From Citrobacter amalonaticus (GTDB taxonomy: Bacteria; Pseudomonadota; Gammaproteobacteria; Enterobacterales; Enterobacteriaceae): a stretch of 64,000 bases of DNA. Below, piece by piece: positions 1 through 9,334 of the stretch (position 1 is the stretch's first letter; every line of letters begins with the position of its first letter). The stretch is from contig NZ_PQMB01000002.1 of assembly GCF_002918555.1 (NCBI RefSeq), positions 100,104 through 164,103 on the forward strand, written 5' to 3'. The translations under genes were made by a program, and so were the position numbers. A model generated the notes under the pieces. It saw only the letters and a list, made by a program, of their open reading frames with translations. It was not told the origin of the DNA and did not search any database.

Positions 1-646
1 GTCCGCCGCCGAGGCAGGACCAGGCCATGGGTCGGATTCGTAACTGTTGCAACTGATCGAGCGTGCCGTCCAGCAGCAACGGCTGATGTACCGGGGAGAT
101 TTCAACCTGATTGGTCGCCAGCGTAAACGGCACCCGGGATTGCAGGAGCGTGAACTGTGCCGGGGTAAAGTTGGACACGCCAAAATGACGCACTTTGCCG
201 CTCTGGTGAAGATGTGTAAACGCTTCAGCCACCTCATCGGCATCCATCAACGGGTCCGGACGGTGGATAAGCAGCAGATCCAGATGGTCAGTGGCGAGAT
301 TCATAAGCGACTGTTCGGCGCTTTTCACGATATGGTCGCGATCGGTAATGTAATGCCCCAGCACGTTTTCCGGGCGAGCGGTCGTCGCAATACCGCATTT
401 AGTGACGATCTGCATCCGATCACGCAGATGAGGAGCCTGTCTTAACGCTTCGCCAAACGCCGCCTCACACTGGTAACCCCCATAAATATCCGCGTGGTCG
501 ACGGTAGTTACACCGAGTTCCAGATGTTCCTCAATAAAACTCACCAACTGCCTGGCGGACATATTCCAGTCCATCAGTCGCCAGTAGCCCATCACAAAGC
601 GGGAAAACTCCGGGCCTTGCGGCGCAATAGTAATACGCTGAACCAT
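1..646 (-). CDS. ydhF: YdhF aldo-keto reductase family oxidoreductase (3' end cut by window edge)
   Basis: Reading the minus strand from the ATG at 646-644 gives an open frame of about 215 codons that runs off the left edge; the family is about 298 residues, so roughly the last 80 are missing. The visible part starts MVQRITIAPQGPEFSRF and contains aldo-keto reductase landmarks: the Asp/Tyr pair in VDHADIYGGY, the Lys in IVTKCGI, and the HRPDPLMDADEV and GKVRHFGVSNF blocks. It is expected to be a cytosolic NADPH-dependent reductase; its physiological substrate is not known. It lies upstream of, and in the same direction as, no other visible gene and is followed by ydhL as in E. coli. Confidence 0.93.
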   Translation of the reverse strand, partial: MVQRITIAPQGPEFSRFVMGYWRLMDWNMSARQLVSFIEEHLELGVTTVDHADIYGGYQCEAAFGEALRQAPHLRDRMQIVTKCGIATTARPENVLGHYITDRDHIVKSAEQSLMNLATDHLDLLLIHRPDPLMDADEVAEAFTHLHQSGKVRHFGVSNFTPAQFTLLQSRVPFTLATNQVEISPVHQPLLLDGTLDQLQQLRIRPMAWSCLGGG

Positions 647-695
647 AACTGCTTCCTCGTGAAGTAAACTGCACCGAGTATATACAATTAGCAGG

Positions 696-935
696 CTAAA
701 AGAGTGAGGGTTGTTGAGGTTCTTCCGGCCCGGCAGGCTTACCTGCGCGTAATTTACGCTGCAGGCGTTGGCGGCATAACCGCAACACCTCTTGTTTTTG
801 CGCATCGCTCATTTTTTGCCAGTTAAAGCGCTCATCGCGGCTACGGTAGCACCCGCGACAAAAGCCACGCTCATCAGACTGACAGATTCCCCGACACGGA
901 CTCTGGACGGGAAAAAACTCAAGCTGTTCTGCCAC
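696..935 (-). CDS. ydhL: YdhL, small Cys-rich DUF1289 protein
   Basis: This is a 79-residue protein of the DUF1289 family, which is a Cys-rich (possibly Fe-S or Zn binding) family of unknown function. The motif SPCRGICQSDERGFCRGCYR has four cysteines spaced C-x3-C-x7-C-x2-C. The frame can be extended to an ATG at 959, but the GTG at 935 is preferred. It is preceded by a strong AGGAGG ribosome-binding site a few bases upstream, and it gives the AEQLEFFPVQSP start and 79-residue length of the E. coli protein. The extra eight codons of the longer form overlap that ribosome-binding site. Transcription is divergent from nemR. Confidence 0.9.
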   Translation of the reverse strand: MAEQLEFFPVQSPCRGICQSDERGFCRGCYRSRDERFNWQKMSDAQKQEVLRLCRQRLQRKLRAGKPAGPEEPQQPSLF

Positions 936-1006
936 GTCCCCTCCTGATGCTGAATTCATAGTTCTATTGAAGACGTAAACATGATTTCTGACAAGCCATC
1001 TTGCAT

Positions 1007-1022
1007 TAGACCGACTGGTCTA
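1007..1022. promoter_or_regulatory. NemR box upstream of nemR
   Basis: The 16-base palindrome TAGACCGACTGGTCTA is a perfect 6-bp inverted repeat with a 4-base spacer, ending 14 bases before the nemR start codon. It matches the known NemR operator form TAGACC-N4-GGTCTA, so nemR and the genes behind it should be autorepressed and released by electrophiles or hypochlorite. Confidence 0.92.
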
Positions 1023-1036
1023 TTACACTCCATCCC

Positions 1037-1636
1037 ATGAACAAGCAAACTGAACACGATACCCGCGAACACTTACTGGCTACCGGCGAGCGACTCTGTA
1101 TGCAGAGAGGTTTCACCGGCATGGGGCTAAGTGAACTGCTCAAAACCGCCGAGGTTCCTAAGGGATCGTTTTATCACTACTTTCGCTCTAAAGAAGCCTT
1201 TGGCGTGGCGATGCTTGAACGGCATTTCGCCGGTTACCATCAGCGTCTGGCGAACCATTTTGCGGCCGGTGCCGGAAACTATCGCGACCGCATCCTGGCT
1301 TACTATCAGGAAACCCTGAATCAGTTTTGCCAGCAAGGAATTATCAGCGGTTGCCTGACGGTAAAGCTGTCCGCCGAAGTGTGCGATCTTTCGGAAGATA
1401 TGCGCACGGCAATGGACAACGGTGCCAGGAAAATTATGTCCATACTGGCGCAGGCGCTGGATAAAGGCCGCGACGAACAGTGTTTAACATTTACAGGTGA
1501 ACCGCTACAGCAGGCGCAAATTCTTTATGCCCTGTGGCTGGGTGCAAACCTGCAGGCCAAGATTTCCCGTAGTGCCACACCGCTCGAAAATGCGCTGGCG
1601 CACGTAAAAAGTATCATTGCAGCGCCTGACGTTTGA
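1037..1636 (+). CDS. nemR: NemR, TetR-family redox/electrophile-sensing repressor
   Basis: NemR is a cytosolic dimeric repressor of nemA and gloA that is inactivated by N-ethylmaleimide, quinones, methylglyoxal and HOCl. The 199-residue length equals that of the E. coli protein. The N-terminal TetR helix-turn-helix spans about residues 10-55 (LSELLKTAEVPKGSFYHYF). Regulatory residues known from E. coli are present: Cys21, Cys98, Cys106 (in IISGCLTVK), Cys116, Cys149, and Lys175, the partner of Cys106 in the sulfenamide switch. Cys153 of E. coli is Thr here. The gene follows the NemR box and precedes nemA in the same direction. Confidence 0.96.
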   Translation: MNKQTEHDTREHLLATGERLCMQRGFTGMGLSELLKTAEVPKGSFYHYFRSKEAFGVAMLERHFAGYHQRLANHFAAGAGNYRDRILAYYQETLNQFCQQGIISGCLTVKLSAEVCDLSEDMRTAMDNGARKIMSILAQALDKGRDEQCLTFTGEPLQQAQILYALWLGANLQAKISRSATPLENALAHVKSIIAAPDV

Positions 1637-1661
1637 CGGGCGTTTTTATTTCACTCATGAC

Positions 1662-1676
1662 TAGACGACCGGTCTA
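1662..1676. promoter_or_regulatory. Second NemR-like palindrome in the nemR-nemA gap
   Basis: TAGACGACCGGTCTA is a 5-bp inverted repeat (TAGAC/GTCTA) lying 24 bases before the nemA ATG. It has the same outer half-sites as the upstream NemR box but a total length of 15 instead of 16. It could be a weaker internal operator; binding is inferred only from the resemblance. Confidence 0.55.
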
Positions 1677-1699
1677 TTTATACTTATACGGAACCCATT

Positions 1700-2797
1700 A
1701 TGTCATCTGAAAAATTGTTTACCCCCCTGAAAGTGGGGGCGATCACCACACCAAACCGTGTTTTTATGGCGCCGCTGACGCGTCTGCGCAGCATTGAACC
1801 TGGCGATATCCCGACGCCATTAATGGCGGAATACTATCGCCAGCGCGCCAGCGCGGGTCTGATCATCAGTGAAGCAACGCAAATTTCCGCACAGGCGAAG
1901 GGCTACGCTGGCGCACCGGGGCTGCATAGCGATGAGCAGATCGCAGCGTGGAAAAAAATTACTGCCGGCGTTCATGCCGAAAACGGTCATATGGCCGTGC
2001 AACTGTGGCACACCGGGCGCATCTCTCATACCAGCCTGCAACCTGGTGGTCAGGCTCCTGTTTCCGCCTCTGCGCTCAGCGCCGGTACACGCACCTCTCT
2101 GCGCGATGAAAACGGCCACGCCACCCGCGTCGATACTTCCATGCCGCGCGCGCTGGAAACGGACGAAATCCCGGGGATTGTCAACGATTTCCGTCAGGCT
2201 ATCGCCAACGCGCGTGAAGCCGGTTTTGACCTGGTAGAACTGCACTCTGCGCACGGTTACCTGCTGCATCAGTTCCTCTCTCCGTCTTCCAACCAGCGCA
2301 CCGATCGGTACGGCGGTAGCGTTGAAAACCGCGCACGCCTGGTTCTTGAAGTCGTGGATGCCGGTATTAAAGAGTGGGGCGCAGAGCGTATTGGTATTCG
2401 CGTCTCCCCAATCGGCACGTTCCAGAATGTCGATAACGGCCCGAATGAAGAAGCCGATGCGCTGTACCTGATCGAAGAGTTGGGCAAACGCGGTATTGCC
2501 TACCTCCACATGTCTGAACCTGACTGGGCTGGCGGCGAACCGTACAGCGACGCCTTCCGCGAAAAAGTGCGTGCGCGCTTCCACGGCCCGATTATCGGTG
2601 CTGGCGCTTACACGCCAGAAAAAGCAGAATCGCTGATTGAAAAAGGTCTGATTGATGCCGTCGCGTTTGGGCGCGATTTCATTGCTAACCCGGACCTCGT
2701 GGCGCGGCTGAAAAGCAAAGCGGAACTGAATCCGCAGCGTGCTGAAAGCTTCTATGGCGGTGGCGCGGAAGGCTATACCGACTACCCTACCTTATAA
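1700..2797 (+). CDS. nemA: NemA, N-ethylmaleimide reductase (old yellow enzyme family)
   Basis: NemA is an FMN-dependent NADPH oxidoreductase that reduces N-ethylmaleimide, alpha/beta-unsaturated carbonyls, nitro-aromatics and quinones in the cytosol. The 365-residue protein is a full-length TIM-barrel old yellow enzyme. It has the N-terminal FMN block [20 protein letters not shown], the substrate-binding block [20 protein letters not shown] followed by RTDRYGGS, and the C-terminal phosphate-binding stretch [15 protein letters not shown]. It lies 63 bp after nemR, behind the second NemR-like palindrome, and is probably co-transcribed with nemR and gloA. A GC-rich hairpin follows at 2811-2828. 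Confidence 0.97.
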   Translation: MSSEKLFTPLKVGAITTPNRVFMAPLTRLRSIEPGDIPTPLMAEYYRQRASAGLIISEATQISAQAKGYAGAPGLHSDEQIAAWKKITAGVHAENGHMAVQLWHTGRISHTSLQPGGQAPVSASALSAGTRTSLRDENGHATRVDTSMPRALETDEIPGIVNDFRQAIANAREAGFDLVELHSAHGYLLHQFLSPSSNQRTDRYGGSVENRARLVLEVVDAGIKEWGAERIGIRVSPIGTFQNVDNGPNEEADALYLIEELGKRGIAYLHMSEPDWAGGEPYSDAFREKVRARFHGPIIGAGAYTPEKAESLIEKGLIDAVAFGRDFIANPDLVARLKSKAELNPQRAESFYGGGAEGYTDYPTL

Positions 2798-2810
2798 TCG
2801 CGCATTGATG

Positions 2811-2828
2811 GCGGCGTGAAAACGCCGC
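2811..2828 (+). terminator. Hairpin after nemA
   Basis: GCGGCGT-GAAA-ACGCCGC forms a 7-bp stem with a GAAA tetraloop 14 bases after the nemA stop. The following TATACTAAAA has no T-run, so this is more likely an mRNA 3'-end stabiliser or processing hairpin than a strong terminator. Read-through into gloA would fit the nemRA-gloA operon. Confidence 0.5.
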
Positions 2829-2941
2829 TATACTAAAACAACATTTTGAATGTACACCCAAAATAATTCAGTTGCCGGAAAATCAACACACCAGCAACCT
2901 GAAATATGACGGGTGTATTAGCCATTTTTAAGGGGAAAATG

Positions 2942-3349
2942 ATGCGTCTACTCCATACCATGCTGCGCGTTGGCGACCTGCAACGTTCTGTTGAATTCTA
3001 CACCAACGTGCTGGGCATGAAGCTGCTGCGTACCAGTGAAAACCCGGAATATAAGTATTCTCTGGCTTTTGTTGGTTACGGCGCGGAAAGCGATGAAGCG
3101 GTGATCGAGCTGACCTACAACTGGGGCGTCGATAAATATGAACCGGGCACCGCTTACGGCCATATCGCACTGAGCGTTGATAACGCGGCACAAGCCTGCG
3201 AACGTATCCGTCAGAACGGTGGCAACGTCACCCGTGAAGCCGGTCCGGTTAAAGGCGGCACTACGGTTATCGCCTTTGTCGAAGATCCCGATGGCTATAA
3301 AATCGAACTGATTGAAGAAAAAGACGCCGGTCGCGGTCTTGGTAATTGA
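2942..3349 (+). CDS. gloA: GloA, lactoylglutathione lyase (glyoxalase I)
   Basis: GloA converts the methylglyoxal-glutathione hemithioacetal to S-lactoylglutathione in the cytosol. The 135-residue protein begins [14 protein letters not shown] and has the four metal ligands of the Ni-dependent class: His5 (LLHT), the Glu of AVIEL, the His of YGHIAL and the Glu of YKIELIEE. Of the two adjacent ATG codons, the second (2942) is taken because it gives the family N-terminus; an in-frame extension to 2906 has no family match. The preceding AGGGG is suitably spaced. Its place behind nemA makes it part of the NemR regulon. Confidence 0.97.
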   Translation: MRLLHTMLRVGDLQRSVEFYTNVLGMKLLRTSENPEYKYSLAFVGYGAESDEAVIELTYNWGVDKYEPGTAYGHIALSVDNAAQACERIRQNGGNVTREAGPVKGGTTVIAFVEDPDGYKIELIEEKDAGRGLGN

Positions 3350-3356
3350 TCCCTGC

Positions 3357-3386
3357 CGGGCGCAGTCTCTCTGCGCCCGTTGTTTT
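3357..3386 (+). terminator. Intrinsic terminator after gloA
   Basis: CGGGCGCAG-TCTCT-CTGCGCCCG forms a perfect 9-bp GC-rich stem followed by TTGTTTTA, eight bases after the gloA stop. It closes the nemR-nemA-gloA unit. Confidence 0.88.
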
Positions 3387-3450
3387 ACTGCATCCCGGCC
3401 TGATTTTTGGCATAATGCGCGCAGCAATTTTCCCGTATTAAGAGACTCAG

Positions 3451-4098
3451 ATGTCCGATAACGCTCAACTTACCGGTCTGTGCGACCGTTTTCGTGGTTT
3501 TTATCCTGTTGTCATTGATGTTGAAACGGCTGGATTTAATGCCAAAACCGATGCGCTGCTTGAGATCGCCGCCATCACAGTGAAAATGGATGAGCAAGGC
3601 TGGCTGATGCCGGATACGACGCTGCAATTTCACGTTGAACCATTTGAAGGCGCAAACCTTCAACCTGAGGCGCTCGCCTTTAACGGTATTGACCCCACGA
3701 ATCCCCTGCGCGGGGCGGTTAGCGAGTATGAAGCCCTGCACGCGATTTTCAAAATGGTGCGTAAAGGCATTAAAGATACCGGCTGTAGCCGCGCGATTAT
3801 GGTCGCGCATAACGCCACATTCGATCACAGCTTTATGATGGCTGCCGCAGAGCGCGCCTCGCTCAAGCGCAACCCTTTCCACCCGTTTGTAACCTTTGAT
3901 ACCGCGGCATTAAGCGGCCTGGCACTGGGACAGACGGTGTTATCGAAGGCATGTCTGGCGGCGGGAATGGAGTTTGATGGCACACAGGCCCATTCAGCAC
4001 TCTATGATACCGAGCGTACGGCCGTGCTGTTTTGTGAAATCGTCAATCGCTGGAAACGTCTGGGCGGCTGGCCCTTACCCCTGCCTGAACAAGCCTGA
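3451..4098 (+). CDS. rnt: Ribonuclease T
   Basis: RNase T is a homodimeric 3'-to-5' exoribonuclease of the DEDD family that trims the CCA end of tRNA and matures 5S and 23S rRNA. The 215-residue sequence contains the catalytic motifs in order: [10 protein letters not shown] (Asp and Glu), the Asp of [11 protein letters not shown], and the His and Asp of [11 protein letters not shown] (DEDDh type). The start is supported by length and by the family N-terminus [19 protein letters not shown]. lhr follows in the same direction after 146 bp; in E. coli the two genes are also adjacent. Confidence 0.97.
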   Translation: MSDNAQLTGLCDRFRGFYPVVIDVETAGFNAKTDALLEIAAITVKMDEQGWLMPDTTLQFHVEPFEGANLQPEALAFNGIDPTNPLRGAVSEYEALHAIFKMVRKGIKDTGCSRAIMVAHNATFDHSFMMAAAERASLKRNPFHPFVTFDTAALSGLALGQTVLSKACLAAGMEFDGTQAHSALYDTERTAVLFCEIVNRWKRLGGWPLPLPEQA

Positions 4099-4103
4099 TT
4101 GAT

Positions 4104-4130
4104 TGCCTGATAACGCACGCTTATCAGGCA
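4104..4130. repeat. REP-like palindrome between rnt and lhr
   Basis: TGCCTGATAA-CGCACGC-TTATCAGGCA is a perfect 10-bp inverted repeat. It has the GCCTGAT...ATCAGGC ends typical of enterobacterial REP/PU elements found after stop codons. It may protect the rnt mRNA end. Only a single unit is present. Confidence 0.75.
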
Positions 4131-4244
4131 TCCGTTCCCCCCTCCCCCGACACTGTATATTTGACCAGTATCAATGCGGACGGCTGATTTCCCGCTATTC
4201 TGTAAAAAGGGTTTGCGCCGCCAACGTTACAAAGGACAGGGAGA

Positions 4245-7200
4245 ATGTCAGAAAAAAACGCACCGTCACCTCACCTGCCAGATATTTTCTCCCGGGCCAC
4301 GCGCGACTGGTTTACGTCCGCATTTAAGCAACCAACGCAGGTTCAGTCGCAAACATGGGCCGTTACCGGAGCTGGTCAACATGCTTTGGTTATTGCGCCA
4401 ACCGGCTCCGGTAAAACGCTGGCCGCCTTTCTTTACGCGCTGGATCGACTGTTTCGCGAAGGCGAGCAGAGAAACGAGACAACGCCAGCCGCAAAAGAGA
4501 AGAAAGTCACGCGGATCCTCTATATTTCGCCGATAAAAGCGCTGGGCACCGACGTACAACGCAACCTGCAAATTCCCCTGCAAGGGATAAGCGAAGAACG
4601 GAAAAAACAGGGTGCCCCCGATGTGGCTCTCCAGGCCGGTATTCGTACGGGCGATACCCCCACCCAGGAACGGACAAAGCTCAGCCGTAATCCCCCGGAT
4701 ATCCTGATCACAACACCGGAGTCGCTTTACCTGATGCTCACCTCTCGCGCCAGAGAGACGCTACGAGGCGTTGAAACGGTTATCATCGACGAAGTCCATG
4801 CGGTGGCAGGGACAAAGCGTGGCGCGCATCTCGCGCTCAGTCTTGAACGACTGGATGCCCTTCTTGGGCGTTCTGCACAGCGCATCGGCCTGTCGGCAAC
4901 GGTTCGTTCCGTAGATGAAGTCGCGGCGTTTCTTGGCGGCGATCGCAAGGTCACCGTCGTGAATCCCCCCTCAGCCCGTCATCCCGACATCCGTATAATT
5001 GCGCCAGTCACCAATCTCGATGACGTACTCTCTGACAGTACCGGCACGGAGGATCTCATCCACAGCGGAAGAGAAGGTTCAATCTGGCCGCGCATCGAAT
5101 CTGGCATTCTCGATCAGGTGCTTAGCCATCGTTCCACTATTGTGTTCACAAACTCTCGCGGACTGGCGGAAAAGTTGACGGCCAGGCTGAACGAACTTTA
5201 TCTCTCACGCCAGCAGCACTCCCCGACCGTCCCAGCCGCACCCGTGCACTATGGCTCCTTAACCGGCTCCACCAGCAACCGCGGGCTGGACACGGATGTG
5301 TTTATCGCCCGGTCACATCATGGTTCGGTTTCCAAAGAACAGCGCGCGGTAACGGAAAACGCGCTGAAATCCGGTGAACTTCGCTGCGTGGTGGCCACGT
5401 CAAGCCTGGAGCTGGGAATCGATATGGGAGCCGTAGACCTGGTCATCCAGGTCGCCACCCCGCTTTCCGTCGCCAGCGGGCTACAGCGAATTGGTCGTGC
5501 CGGGCATCAGGTCGGTGGCGTATCAAAAGGTCTGTTCTATCCCAGAACCCGGCGGGATCTCATTGATTCAGCCGTCATTGTTGAGTGTATGGCCGCAGGA
5601 CAGCTTGAGACGCTGACGCTGCCCCGCAATCCGCTGGACATTCTGGCGCAACAAACCGTCGCCGCAGTGTCTATGGAGGCCCTGAACGTTGACAGCTGGT
5701 ATGACATCGTTCGCCGCGCAGCCCCCTGGAAGACGCTGCCGAGAAACGTTTTTGACGCCACGCTGGACATGCTGGCGGGGCGTTACCCCTCCGGTGATTT
5801 TGCCGTTTTCCGTCCGCGTCTCGTGTGGAACCGTGAAACCGGGCTGCTAACGGCCCGACCTGGGGCGCAGCTTATTGCGGTCACCAGCGGCGGTACCATC
5901 CCCGATCGCGGGATGTTCAGCGTCCTGCTACCGGAAGGCGAAGAACAGGCGGGTTCCCGACGCGTAGGAGAGCTGGACGAAGAGATGGTGTACGAGTCCC
6001 GTGTTAACGACATCATCACTCTTGGCGCCAGTTCATGGCGTATTCAGCAAATCACCCGCGATCAGGTTATCGTCACGCCCGCGCCGGGACGGTCTGCCAG
6101 ACTTCCGTTCTGGCGAGGAGAAGGCGTTGGTCGTCCGGCGGAACTGGGAGAACGTATTGGCGATTTCATCCATGCGATGGAAGATAACCCCACCGAACAG
6201 CCACGTTCTCAGACGCTGACAGGCGACAATGTTCTCATCAATATTAAAGGGCTGATTGAGGATCAGAAAACGGCCACGGGCATTCTGCCCTGGAGCCGCC
6301 ATCTGGTGCTGGAACGTTGCCGTGACGAAATGGGCGACTGGCGCGTTATTCTGCATTCACCTTATGGTCGGCGAGTGCATGCCCCGTGGGCACTGGCGAT
6401 CGCCGGACGTCTCCACGCCATGTGGGGAGTGGATGCGTCGATTGTCGCCAGTGATGATGGGATCGTCGCCCGCATTCCGGACACCGAGGGCAAACTGCCT
6501 GATGCTGCTGTTTTCCTCTTTGAGCCAGAAAAACTGCGGCGTATTGTCAGGCAAGCCGTGAGCAGTACCGCACTGTTTGCTGCCCGCTTCAGGGAATGCG
6601 CAGCCCGCGCTCTGTTAATGCCGGGACGTACGCCGGGGCGTCGTTCCCCCCTCTGGCAGCAGCGTTTACGGGCAGGCCAACTTCTGGAGATCGCCGCCGG
6701 GTATCCGGATTTCCCCATTATCCTGGAGACAGCGCGGGAATGCCTCCAGGATGTCTACGATCTGGAAGCCCTTGATCGGGTTATGCGCCGATTAATGACG
6801 GGAGAGATCCAGATTTCAGAGGTCACAACCCCATCACCTTCCCCTTTTGCCACGGATCTGCTGTTCGGCTACGTCGCTGAGTTTATGTATGCCACCGACG
6901 CACCGCTGGCAGAGCGTCGTGCCTCAGTACTGGCGCTGGACAGTGAATTACTGGGCAACCTGCTGGGCCAGGGCGATCCGGCCGAACTGCTTGACCCGGA
7001 TATTATTCGTCAGGTTGAGGATGAGCTTCAGCGTCAGGCTCCCGGTAGAAAAGCGCAGGGAATGGAAGGCGTATTCGATCTGCTTCGGGAACTGGGGCCA
7101 ATGACCGTGGCGGATATTGCCGCAAGACATGAGGGGAGCCTGAACGACATTGACGTTTTCCTTCATAAACTTACGCTCGAGAAGCGCGTTTTTTCTGTCA

Positions 7201-8924
7201 TTATCGCGGGTTCTACGCACATGGCCGGCATGGACGATGCCGCCAGACTGCGTGATGCGCTGGGTGTGCAGCTACCACCAGCACTCCCTGAGGCGTGGCT
7301 GAATCCAGTGAGTACCCCGCTGCGCGATCTTTTCCTTCGCTATAGCCGTACACACACCCTTTTTACCGCTGCGCAAATAGCGCAGACATTCGGGTTGGGT
7401 GTGGCGGTGGCAAAAGAACAGCTCCACACGTTACGGGAACAAGGCTTACTGCTTCTGTTGCGATCGGGATCCCCTTCCATTGAGGAGGAAGCGCAATCCG
7501 CAAGCTGGGTGAGTGAAGAGGTTTTCCATCGGCTCCGGATCCGCTCGCTACAGGCTGCCAGAGCGGCGACCCAACCGGTTAGCGCAACCCTCTACGCACG
7601 CCTGCTTCTGGAGCGTCAGGGGTTAATCTCTGCAAGCGATGGCAGCCCGGCACTGTACGTAGTAGCCTCACCGGGAGGTGCGCTTGAAGGAAATGACGGT
7701 GTCACGCGAATCATTGAGCAACTTGCCGGACTGAGCCTGCCGGCCTCACTCTGGGAAAGCCAGATCTTTCCCGCCCGCGTCCGGGATTATTCACCGGAGA
7801 TGCTTGACGAGCTTCTGGCGACGGGTGAGGTTATCTGGTCCGGACAGAAAAAACGGGGGGATGATGACGGGCTCGTTGCCCTGCATCTGCGGGAGTACCT
7901 GGCGGAGACGCTCTCCCCGGCGGAAGACGACGACACTGCACTTTCAGAAACTCAGCGCAAAATCTTGTCTGTCCTCTCTAACGGCGGCGCCTGGTTCGCG
8001 CAGCAACTCAGCGCATTGCTCGTCTCTCCGGGGACAGAGTCTGTCGATGACGAATTGGTATCGCCAGCGGCCCTGCAGGACGCGCTTTGGGGGCTGGTCT
8101 GGAAGGGTTACATCACAACCGACATCTGGGCGCCATTGCGTGGTCTGTCGCGCTCCGCGGCAACGCGCCAACAGCCGCGGCGATCGTCCAGAATGCGTCG
8201 CGGACGGCCTGTATTCACCTCCCGTTCAGCTTTCGTCGCTGCGTCGGTTTCTTATAACACGCCGGCCCTTGCAGGGCGCTGGTCGCTTCTGCGAAGTGAG
8301 ACGCTGAACGATACCGAACGGATGCTGGCCTGTGCTGAGAATATGCTCGATCGCTACGGCATAATTAGTCGCCAGGCCGTGGTTGCGGAGAATGTGCCGG
8401 GGGGATTTCCTGCCATGCAAACTCTCTGCCGGGGCATGGAAGATTCGGGTCGCATATTACGCGGGCGTTTTGTCGAAGGGATGGGCGGTGCCCAGTTTGC
8501 GGAACGGCTGACGATCGATCGCCTTCGCGATCTCGCCGCACCGGTTGCAGATAGTCAGGCCTTTACCGCAGTTGCCCTGTCTGCAATCGATCCGGCAAAT
8601 GCCTGGGGCCAGTTACTGCCCTGGCCACCCCATCCGGCGTCCCTTATTCCAACGCGGCGTAGCGGCGCATTTGTCGTGATCTCCGGGGGAGAATTGGTGT
8701 TGTATCTCGCTCAGGGGGGGAAGAAGATGATTGTCTGGACGGACAACGATGTTATGCCTCCGCCTGACGTTTTCAGAGCGCTGACGACCGCATTGCGTCG
8801 TGAGCCAAAGCTGCGGTTTACGCTCTCAGAGATTAACGACAAGCCGGTAAGACAAACCCGTCTGTTTACGCTTTTACGTGAGGCAGGATTTTCAAGCTCA
8901 CCGCAGGGGCTGGACTGGGGATAA
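4245..8924 (+). CDS. lhr: Lhr, large superfamily 2 ATP-dependent helicase-related protein
   Basis: Lhr is a DNA/RNA-translocating superfamily 2 helicase linked to DNA damage tolerance. The 1559-residue protein is slightly longer than the roughly 1538 residues of E. coli Lhr. The helicase core is readable: Walker A APTGSGKT, GIRTGDTP (Ib region), TTPESL, the Walker B DEVH box (IIDEVHAVAGTKRG), SATVR (motif III), HHGSVSKEQR, TSSLELGIDMG (motif V) and QRIGRAGHQ (motif VI). The winged-helix and Lhr-core domain follows, then the long C-terminal half with winged-helix folds. AGGGAGA precedes the ATG. No frameshift was seen in 4.68 kb. Confidence 0.97.
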   Translation: MSEKNAPSPHLPDIFSRATRDWFTSAFKQPTQVQSQTWAVTGAGQHALVIAPTGSGKTLAAFLYALDRLFREGEQRNETTPAAKEKKVTRILYISPIKALGTDVQRNLQIPLQGISEERKKQGAPDVALQAGIRTGDTPTQERTKLSRNPPDILITTPESLYLMLTSRARETLRGVETVIIDEVHAVAGTKRGAHLALSLERLDALLGRSAQRIGLSATVRSVDEVAAFLGGDRKVTVVNPPSARHPDIRIIAPVTNLDDVLSDSTGTEDLIHSGREGSIWPRIESGILDQVLSHRSTIVFTNSRGLAEKLTARLNELYLSRQQHSPTVPAAPVHYGSLTGSTSNRGLDTDVFIARSHHGSVSKEQRAVTENALKSGELRCVVATSSLELGIDMGAVDLVIQVATPLSVASGLQRIGRAGHQVGGVSKGLFYPRTRRDLIDSAVIVECMAAGQLETLTLPRNPLDILAQQTVAAVSMEALNVDSWYDIVRRAAPWKTLPRNVFDATLDMLAGRYPSGDFAVFRPRLVWNRETGLLTARPGAQLIAVTSGGTIPDRGMFSVLLPEGEEQAGSRRVGELDEEMVYESRVNDIITLGASSWRIQQITRDQVIVTPAPGRSARLPFWRGEGVGRPAELGERIGDFIHAMEDNPTEQPRSQTLTGDNVLINIKGLIEDQKTATGILPWSRHLVLERCRDEMGDWRVILHSPYGRRVHAPWALAIAGRLHAMWGVDASIVASDDGIVARIPDTEGKLPDAAVFLFEPEKLRRIVRQAVSSTALFAARFRECAARALLMPGRTPGRRSPLWQQRLRAGQLLEIAAGYPDFPIILETARECLQDVYDLEALDRVMRRLMTGEIQISEVTTPSPSPFATDLLFGYVAEFMYATDAPLAERRASVLALDSELLGNLLGQGDPAELLDPDIIRQVEDELQRQAPGRKAQGMEGVFDLLRELGPMTVADIAARHEGSLNDIDVFLHKLTLEKRVFSVIIAGSTHMAGMDDAARLRDALGVQLPPALPEAWLNPVSTPLRDLFLRYSRTHTLFTAAQIAQTFGLGVAVAKEQLHTLREQGLLLLLRSGSPSIEEEAQSASWVSEEVFHRLRIRSLQAARAATQPVSATLYARLLLERQGLISASDGSPALYVVASPGGALEGNDGVTRIIEQLAGLSLPASLWESQIFPARVRDYSPEMLDELLATGEVIWSGQKKRGDDDGLVALHLREYLAETLSPAEDDDTALSETQRKILSVLSNGGAWFAQQLSALLVSPGTESVDDELVSPAALQDALWGLVWKGYITTDIWAPLRGLSRSAATRQQPRRSSRMRRGRPVFTSRSAFVAASVSYNTPALAGRWSLLRSETLNDTERMLACAENMLDRYGIISRQAVVAENVPGGFPAMQTLCRGMEDSGRILRGRFVEGMGGAQFAERLTIDRLRDLAAPVADSQAFTAVALSAIDPANAWGQLLPWPPHPASLIPTRRSGAFVVISGGELVLYLAQGGKKMIVWTDNDVMPPPDVFRALTTALRREPKLRFTLSEINDKPVRQTRLFTLLREAGFSSSPQGLDWG

Positions 8925-8940
8925 TGAGGACAAACTTGAA

Positions 8941-8971
8941 AGGAGCTTTCCCCAGGGTGAGAAAAGCTCCT
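8941..8971. terminator. Convergent hairpin between lhr and grxD
   Basis: AGGAGCTTT and AAAGCTCCT form a perfect 9-bp inverted repeat with a 13-base loop in the 62-bp gap between the convergent lhr and grxD stops. On the minus strand it is followed by TTTC, so it most plausibly ends the grxD transcript and also limits lhr read-through. Confidence 0.65.
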
Positions 8972-8986
8972 CCGGCAGGTTACAAA

Positions 8987-9334
8987 TTATTCAGCGTCTG
9001 GCTCTTCGGTCTTGTATTTTGCCGCAGTTTCTTTGATCAGCTGCTGCAACTCACCGCGCTGATACATCTCGATTACAATGTCGCAGCCGCCAACCAGCTC
9101 GCCATCAACCCACAGCTGTGGGAAGGTCGGCCAGTTTGCATATTTCGGTAATTCAGCGCGAATGTCCGGATTTTGCAGAATATCAACATAGGCAAAACGC
9201 TCGCCGCATGCGGAAAGCGCCTGAACGGCCTGCGCGGAGAAACCGCAGCTTGGCAGTTTTGGTGAACCCTTCATATACAGGAGAATCGGGTTTTCAGCGA
9301 TCTGGCGCTGGATTTTTTCGATAGTAGTGCTCAT
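8987..9334 (-). CDS. grxD: Glutaredoxin 4 (monothiol, CGFS type)
   Basis: GrxD is a monothiol glutaredoxin that carries and delivers [2Fe-2S] clusters together with BolA-type partners. The 115-residue sequence has the CGFS active site in KLPSCGFSAQ, preceded by LLYMKGSP, then the TFPQLWVDGELVGGCD glutathione-binding block with the cis-Pro. The length equals the E. coli protein. It is transcribed convergently to lhr and divergently from mepH. Confidence 0.97.
   Translation of the reverse strand: MSTTIEKIQRQIAENPILLYMKGSPKLPSCGFSAQAVQALSACGERFAYVDILQNPDIRAELPKYANWPTFPQLWVDGELVGGCDIVIEMYQRGELQQLIKETAAKYKTEEPDAE

Noticed and set aside
1820..2584. Minus-strand open frame of 254 codons
   Set aside because: It is fully antisense to nemA, whose protein is unmistakable; no family features are visible in the antisense product.
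4103..4327. 74-codon plus-strand frame between rnt and lhr
   Set aside because: It spans the REP-like palindrome and runs into lhr in another frame, without a ribosome-binding site or similarity.
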